A stretch of 64,000 nucleotides of DNA from Marinosulfonomonas sp. (GTDB lineage Bacteria; Pseudomonadota; Alphaproteobacteria; Rhodobacterales; Rhodobacteraceae). Shown piece by piece: positions 51,420-64,000 of the stretch. The stretch is taken from positions 62,001-126,000 of the forward strand of contig JALSRG010000056.1 in assembly GCA_026984915.1 (NCBI GenBank). The letters run 5' to 3'. Within the stretch, counting starts at the first letter, position 1. Every line of letters begins with the position of its first letter. A program made the position numbers and the translations under genes. The notes below the pieces were generated by a model that did no database searches, had not been told where the DNA came from, and was given only the letters and a program-made list of their open reading frames with translations.

Positions 51420-52298
51420 TCACACCCCGGCCTGCCCCTGGGTACGCGGCCGCTTCAGGCGCGCCTCGCGATACAGGGTAAAAGCGCCCATCAGAACAAC
51501 GATGACGCTTCCAGTCAACGTCAGCAAATCCGGCCATTCTCCGAAAAAAACATAGCCCAGCAGCAGGGCCCATAGCAGGCTCGTATAGCGAAATGGCGTT
51601 ACAAAGGCGATATCACCAACCCGCATGACCATGACACTGAAAAGCGAGCCGCCAATAATGAAAACCACGGCTGCAAACAGCAGCGCCAGGCTTTTGCCGC
51701 CCACATATGCCCAGGGCTCAAACGCTGCGCCGGCCCCCGCCGCCAATGTCACCCCGGCCGTGCTGACAAGAGCCACAAGGGTTGAAGGAACAGTTCGGGA
51801 CATGCGGCGCACACTCAAATCGCGCAAGGTTACAAAGCCAACAGCAATCAGGGCATAAACGGAATAGATGGAAAACCCCTCCATCCCGGGCCGCACGATC
51901 AGCATTACTCCGGCAAACCCGATCATAATCGCCAAAAGCCGCCGCCAGCCGATCGGCTCTTTCAGAAACAGCGCCGCCGCAAGTGTCACTGTCAGCGGCA
52001 ATGCCTGAAGGATCGCGGTAACATTTGCCTGTGGTGCGTTGAACAGCGCAGTAACAAAGAACCAGGCCGCCCCCATTTCCGCGAAAGTACGCAAGACAAT
52101 CAGGAACCAATCCCTGCCTGGCAACATGGTGAACAAAACGCCTGAACGATATGCCATGACCGCCAGAAAGGCGACAGTCGCGATGCCGCGCAGAAAAATC
52201 GCCTGAAACAACGGCAAATCTCCGGCCAGGGCCTTCATGCAGCTGTCATTCAATGTATAGGCGGCCATCGAGGCCATCATCAGCACCGCGCCGTGCAT
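51420..52298 (-). CDS. EamA/DMT-family transporter
   Basis: The protein of about 292 residues has ten hydrophobic helices in two EamA repeats (AAYTLNDSCMKALAG... and the second from about residue 143). The first repeat ends with LKEPIGWRRLLAIMIGFAGVMLIV. It is an inner-membrane drug/metabolite-type exporter of unknown substrate. A TTG at 52319 is in frame, but the ATG at 52298, preceded by GAGTGA, is preferred. It is interposed between rpoC and rpsL, in the direction of the cluster, with its end 20 bases before the str promoter. Confidence 0.85.
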   Translation of the reverse strand: MHGAVLMMASMAAYTLNDSCMKALAGDLPLFQAIFLRGIATVAFLAVMAYRSGVLFTMLPGRDWFLIVLRTFAEMGAAWFFVTALFNAPQANVTAILQALPLTVTLAAALFLKEPIGWRRLLAIMIGFAGVMLIVRPGMEGFSIYSVYALIAVGFVTLRDLSVRRMSRTVPSTLVALVSTAGVTLAAGAGAAFEPWAYVGGKSLALLFAAVVFIIGGSLFSVMVMRVGDIAFVTPFRYTSLLWALLLGYVFFGEWPDLLTLTGSVIVVLMGAFTLYREARLKRPRTQGQAGV

Positions 52299-52485
52299 GT
52301 TATCACTCAGATGTCGCAAATTTCGCCTGTCCCGGATTTACTTTTGGGGTTTTCCTTCTGCTCTTGCCCTGCATGGACTGGCTGCCAGATTAATCCAAGC
52401 AGTATTTTTCAGGTAATTTTATCTGAAAGGCCGGCAAACGGGTTCGGGTCTGGGCAGGCTGTGTACTGATTTGCCTGGGAAATGC

Positions 52486-52512
52486 AAAAGCCCCGCACCA
52501 GGATGCGGGGCC
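52486..52512 (-). terminator. Intrinsic terminator after rpoC
   Basis: GCCCCGCA and TGCGGGGC form an eight-base stem with a six-base loop at 52490-52511, and a TTTTGCATTT U-rich tail follows on the minus strand. It lies about 40 bases after the rpoC stop and closes the rplKAJL-rpoBC transcript. Confidence 0.85.
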
Positions 52513-52550
52513 TTCACTTGATATATTTTATTGACCAATTGTCCTATTGA

Positions 52551-56849
<4,299 letters not shown>

Positions 56850-56857
56850 TTACCCCG

Positions 56858-60997
<4,140 letters not shown>

Positions 60998-61185
60998 GCT
61001 TGATGTCACCTTTCAGCTTTTCGCGGGCACGTCCAAGTCGGGGAACCAAGGCCGCGCCGCACACGAAACAGGGGGTTGGGATCACTTCCTGCAAACCGTC
61101 CCACCGATCTGCGCCCGATCCCGAAAACCGCACCTTGGAAAAACCATGCCCTGCGGTCGTCACACGGCCTTTCCAAGACGGGCTC

Positions 61186-61216
61186 GGCTGAACCCGGTTT
61201 GCCACCGGATTCAGCC
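61186..61216 (-). promoter_or_regulatory. Strong hairpin between rplL and rpoB
   Basis: On the minus strand, GGCTGAATCCGG and CCGGGTTCAGCC form a 12-base stem with one G-U, around a seven-base loop. No U-tract follows. A second pairing (CTTGGAAA with TTTCCAAG) lies further along the 255-base spacer. E. coli has an attenuator and RNase III site at the same junction, so a similar role is likely. Confidence 0.7.
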
Positions 61217-61252
61217 TGATTACTTACTGCTGGGCCTGTTCGCCCTGCACTC

Positions 61253-61627
61253 TTATTTGACTTCGACTTCTGCGCCAGCTGCTTCCAGCTTGCCTTTGAT
61301 GTCTTCGGCTTCTTCTTTCGAAACGCCTTCCTTGACGGCTTTACCGCCTTCATCAACCAATGCCTTGGCTTCTTTCAGGCCCAGACCGGTGATGGCGCGG
61401 ACTTCCTTGATGACGGCGATTTTCTGGGCGCCTGCGGCTTTCAGAATAACGTCGAATTCGGTTTTCTCTTCTGCCGCACCACCACCTTCGGCAGGGCCGG
61501 CCATGACGACAGCGCCACCGGCGGCGGGCTCGATGCCATACTCGTCTTTCAGAATGGTTTTCAGTTCTTGTGCCTCGAGGAGGGTCAGACCCACGATCTC
61601 TTCGGCAAGTTTTTTCAGATCAGCCAT
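61253..61627 (-). CDS. rplL: Ribosomal protein bL12 (L7/L12)
   Basis: The 124-residue protein has an N-terminal dimerisation segment, an Ala/Gly hinge and the C-terminal GTPase-stimulating domain ([38 protein letters not shown]). It forms the stalk with L10. Confidence 0.98.
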   Translation of the reverse strand: MADLKKLAEEIVGLTLLEAQELKTILKDEYGIEPAAGGAVVMAGPAEGGGAAEEKTEFDVILKAAGAQKIAVIKEVRAITGLGLKEAKALVDEGGKAVKEGVSKEEAEDIKGKLEAAGAEVEVK

Positions 61628-61699
61628 TTTACTGTTTCCGTTCGTTTAAGATGTGTTCCAACGTTCAGGATGGTTCCCTACGCCGGTCTCGTTGTTGCT

Positions 61700-62215
61700 T
61701 TATGCGGCTTCCCGCTCTTCCAAAGTCGAAAGAATGCTTGCGATATTGCTTGCAGGCGCGCCAATGGCCCCCGCGATGTTGCTGGCAGGTGCACCAATGC
61801 AACCCGCGATCGAAGCAATAAGCTCGTCACGCGACGGCATCGAAGCAACGGCTTTCACACCGGCGACGTCCAATACGTTCTCACCCATTGCACCACCAAG
61901 GATCTGGAACTTGTCGTTCTCCTTGGAATAGGCCTGAGCAACCTTGGCCGCAGCCACAGGATCCTCGGAATAGGCAAGTACTGTCATGCCGTTCAACAAG
62001 TCAGCGATGCTTGCGCAGGGCTTTCCGTCTAGGGCGATCTTGGCGAGCTTGTTCTTGGCAACACGCACAGACCCGCCCGCTTCACGCATTTGCGCGCGCA
62101 GGTCCTGCATCTCAGCAACCGTGAGACCAGCGTAATGTGCAACCACAATCACGCCAGAGCTTTCAAAGATTTGGCCCAGTTCTTCGACCAGTCTCTCTTT
62201 TTGTGCTCTATCCAC
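61700..62215 (-). CDS. rplJ: Ribosomal protein uL10
   Basis: The 171-residue protein starts at a GTG ([17 protein letters not shown]) with GGAG seven bases upstream, and the reading frame opens ten codons earlier at 62245. It anchors the L12 stalk. The C-terminal region has a repeated IGAPASNIA. It lies 72 bases before rplL. Confidence 0.95.
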   Translation of the reverse strand: MDRAQKERLVEELGQIFESSGVIVVAHYAGLTVAEMQDLRAQMREAGGSVRVAKNKLAKIALDGKPCASIADLLNGMTVLAYSEDPVAAAKVAQAYSKENDKFQILGGAMGENVLDVAGVKAVASMPSRDELIASIAGCIGAPASNIAGAIGAPASNIASILSTLEEREAA

Positions 62216-62478
62216 AGTTTCACTCCAATTATGGAGGGCTTGCACCCTCCGGCTCAGTTATGCCCCGTTGCCGGGGCGTTCGGGTCCAATTCAGGGTCCC
62301 GAGGCCAGATCACCCGAGGTCAGCCCCCGGAAAATTCGTCTCGTTCCCCATCTCGGGAAGGAATTAACAACCTTGCGGCCAACCCTCCGTCTCGGACAGG
62401 ACGTGGCCAGTGTGGCCCCGCCATCTGACGGGCCGTAAGGCCCGCCAAATTCTTTTGCGGGCAAATGCCCGCCTGCAT
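62216..62478 (-). promoter_or_regulatory. Structured leader between rplA and rplJ (candidate L10 leader)
   Basis: This 263-base spacer can form at least four hairpins: GCGGGCA/TGCCCGC (62457-62472), CGGGCC/GGCCCG (62429-62444), GCCCCG/CGGGGC (62262-62277) and GGAGGG/CCCTCC (62233-62250). Known rplJ leaders bind L10-L12 for autoregulation. That role is inferred from position and structure only; the L10-specific kink-turn was not resolved. Confidence 0.5.
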
Positions 62479-63177
62479 TCAGTTCCCCGTGGCCGAATCC
62501 AGATCCACGGTAACCCCCGGCCCCATGGTAGAGCTGAGCGCAATTTTCTTCATATAGGTGCCTTTTACACCGGACGGTTTCGCCTTGGCGATTGCATCCA
62601 CGAAGGCGCGCAGGTTTTCGGCCAGTTGCTTCTCGTCGAATGACGCCTTGCCGATACCAGCATGAACAACCCCGGCTTTTTCCGCCTTGAACTGGACCTC
62701 ACCACCCTTGGCCGCTTTCACCGCCTCGGCCACATCCATGGTAACAGTGCCAACACGCGGGTTTGGCATCAGGTTGCGCGGCCCCAGAACCTTGCCCAAA
62801 CGGCCAACGATCGGCATCATGTCAGGGGTGGCAATGCATCGGTCAAAGTCGATCTTGCCGCTCTGAACCGTTTCCATCAGGTCTTCGGCACCCACGATAT
62901 CCGCGCCGGCCTCTTTTGCCTCGTCAGCCTTCGCGCCACGGGCAAAAACGGCCACGCGCACGTCTTTGCCAGTGCCGTTTGGCAGTGCGACAACGCCACG
63001 GACCATCTGGTCGGCATGCCGGGGATCAACCCCCAGATTCACGGCAACATCGACGGTTTCGTCAAATTTGGCGGTTGCATGGTCCTTGACCAGCTTTACG
63101 GCCTCTTCCACGGAAACGTTTTGCTTTCCTGCAAAGGCTTCGCGGGCTGCTTTGGTGCGTTTTCCAAGTTTTGCCAT
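62479..63177 (-). CDS. rplA: Ribosomal protein uL1
   Basis: The 232-residue protein has [24 protein letters not shown] and [21 protein letters not shown]. In E. coli L1 represses the L11 operon. It is one base after rplK. Confidence 0.98.
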   Translation of the reverse strand: MAKLGKRTKAAREAFAGKQNVSVEEAVKLVKDHATAKFDETVDVAVNLGVDPRHADQMVRGVVALPNGTGKDVRVAVFARGAKADEAKEAGADIVGAEDLMETVQSGKIDFDRCIATPDMMPIVGRLGKVLGPRNLMPNPRVGTVTMDVAEAVKAAKGGEVQFKAEKAGVVHAGIGKASFDEKQLAENLRAFVDAIAKAKPSGVKGTYMKKIALSSTMGPGVTVDLDSATGN

Positions 63178-63178
63178 G

Positions 63179-63604
63179 TTACTTCACCTCAATGCCCATG
63201 GACCGCGCCGAGCCAAGAATGATCTTCACGGCAGCTTCGAGATCGTTTGCATTCAGATCCTTCATTTTCGCCTCGGCGATTTCCTTGACCTGGGCAACCG
63301 TAACAGAACCGACAGTCTCACGCCCCGGCAGGCTGGCACCGGATTTCAGCTTGGCCGCTTTACGCAGGAAATAAGACGCCGGTGGTGTCTTGATATCCAT
63401 GGTAAAGGACTTGTCCTGATAATATGTAATCACGGTCGGGCATGGCGCACCCGGCTCCAGATCCTGCGTCTTGGCATTGAACGCCTTGCAGAATTCCATG
63501 ATATTGATGCCGCGCTGACCAAGGGCCGGCCCGACGGGCGGGCTGGGGTTGGCTTGTCCGGCAGGCACCTGCAATTTCATCGTGCCAGCGAGTTTCTTGG
63601 CCAT
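63179..63604 (-). CDS. rplK: Ribosomal protein uL11
   Basis: The 141-residue protein has [35 protein letters not shown], the thiostrepton/GTPase-centre binding region. It lies 105 bases after nusG and one before rplA. Confidence 0.98.
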   Translation of the reverse strand: MAKKLAGTMKLQVPAGQANPSPPVGPALGQRGINIMEFCKAFNAKTQDLEPGAPCPTVITYYQDKSFTMDIKTPPASYFLRKAAKLKSGASLPGRETVGSVTVAQVKEIAEAKMKDLNANDLEAAVKIILGSARSMGIEVK

Positions 63605-63709
63605 TTGGCCTCTCCTTTTTTCACCTCCGCCCGAAACGCGTTCCCGGCGGTCTTCAGTTTAGTGGTCCGACCTCACAGGCGCGCCTGCTCTGTCTCCCAC
63701 GATCACCAC

Positions 63710-64000
63710 TCAGGTCTCTTTTGATACCTGCGTGAATTCCAGCTCAACCGGGGTCGCCCGGCCAAAAATCGAAACCGACACCTTGAGGCGCTGGTTGTCT
63801 TCATCCACATCCTCAACCATACCGTCAAAACCCTCAAAGGGGCCGTCAGTCACGCTGACCTTTTCGCCGACGGTGAAGTTGATCAAGGTCCTTGGGGCCT
63901 CCTGGCCTTCCTCGACCCGGTTCAGAATCTGGTTCACCTCGGCGTCACGCATCGGAATCGGCTTACCCTGCGTTCCCAGAAACCCGGTCACGCGATTGAT
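63710..64000 (-). CDS. nusG: Transcription termination/antitermination factor NusG (3' part)
   Basis: The C-terminal 97 or so residues are in view; the 5' part lies past the right edge. The KOW domain is clear: [46 protein letters not shown]. NusG couples transcription to translation and assists Rho. Its place just upstream of rplK is standard. Confidence 0.95.
   Translation of the reverse strand: MNRVTGFLGTQGKPIPMRDAEVNQILNRVEEGQEAPRTLINFTVGEKVSVTDGPFEGFDGMVEDVDEDNQRLKVSVSIFGRATPVELEFTQVSKET

Noticed and set aside
62207-62217. DnaA-box-like TGTGGATAG on the minus strand at the rplJ start
   Set aside because: It is an isolated near match that includes the GTG start codon and the following Asp codon of rplJ.

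Overview
The window looks like a chromosomal segment of an alphaproteobacterium, most likely a marine member of the Rhodobacteraceae (roseobacter-type). The reasons are a BztABCD amino-acid transporter close to the Rhodobacter type, an ATP12-type F1 assembly chaperone, an S10-spc-alpha cluster that lacks rpsD and carries adk between secY and rpsM, an NsrR-type Rrf2 regulator beside cydDC, and a LuxR/LuxI pair. Taxonomy is inferred from family content only; no search was run.

Layout. 1-2452: cydC (cut by the window edge) and cydD, divergent from an NsrR-like regulator with an NsrR-type operator between them. 2453-3410: a 958-base non-coding stretch with palindromic repeats and three DnaA-box-like sites. 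3411-5644: lepA, then a spacer and tRNA-Arg(ACG). 5694-9273: a leftward three-gene unit of a TVP38/TMEM64 membrane protein, an FAD disulfide oxidoreductase and a sensor kinase. 9557-21056: mostly rightward housekeeping genes (rpmH, rnpA, yidD, ttcA, a degenerate-GGDEF/EAL protein, yidC, a MOSC protein, yihA, argB, a sterol-desaturase-family protein, an Fe-S protein and a SixA-like phosphatase). A DUF900-type hydrolase and an SDR enzyme are interposed on the other strand. 21118-25624: bztABCD. 25830-29999: rarA, crcB, an RluC-type synthase, a HAD hydrolase and the ATP12 gene in one tight unit. 30069-31586: luxR-luxI plus a small divergent ORF.

31675-64000 is almost entirely translation and transcription machinery, all leftward. 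In transcription order it is nusG (cut by the edge), rplK, rplA, rplJ, rplL, rpoB, rpoC, an EamA transporter, then rpsL, rpsG, fusA, tuf and the S10-spc-alpha genes down to rpoA and rplQ. This super-cluster is not one plain operon. Intrinsic terminators are seen after rplP, after rpmD, after rplQ and after rpoC. Strong hairpins lie between rplL/rpoB, rplW/rplB and rplO/secY. The spc part is opened between rpmD and rplO by a DUF3461 gene. The rpoA-rplQ spacer holds palindromic repeats.

No CRISPR array, rRNA, prophage or intact insertion sequence was seen. The most interesting material is regulatory: the NsrR-type operator at cydD, the terminator-like hairpin between luxR and luxI, the terminators inside the ribosomal super-operon, the palindrome array and DnaA-box cluster at 2.9-3.2 kb, and the TVP38/flavoprotein/kinase unit of unknown physiological role.
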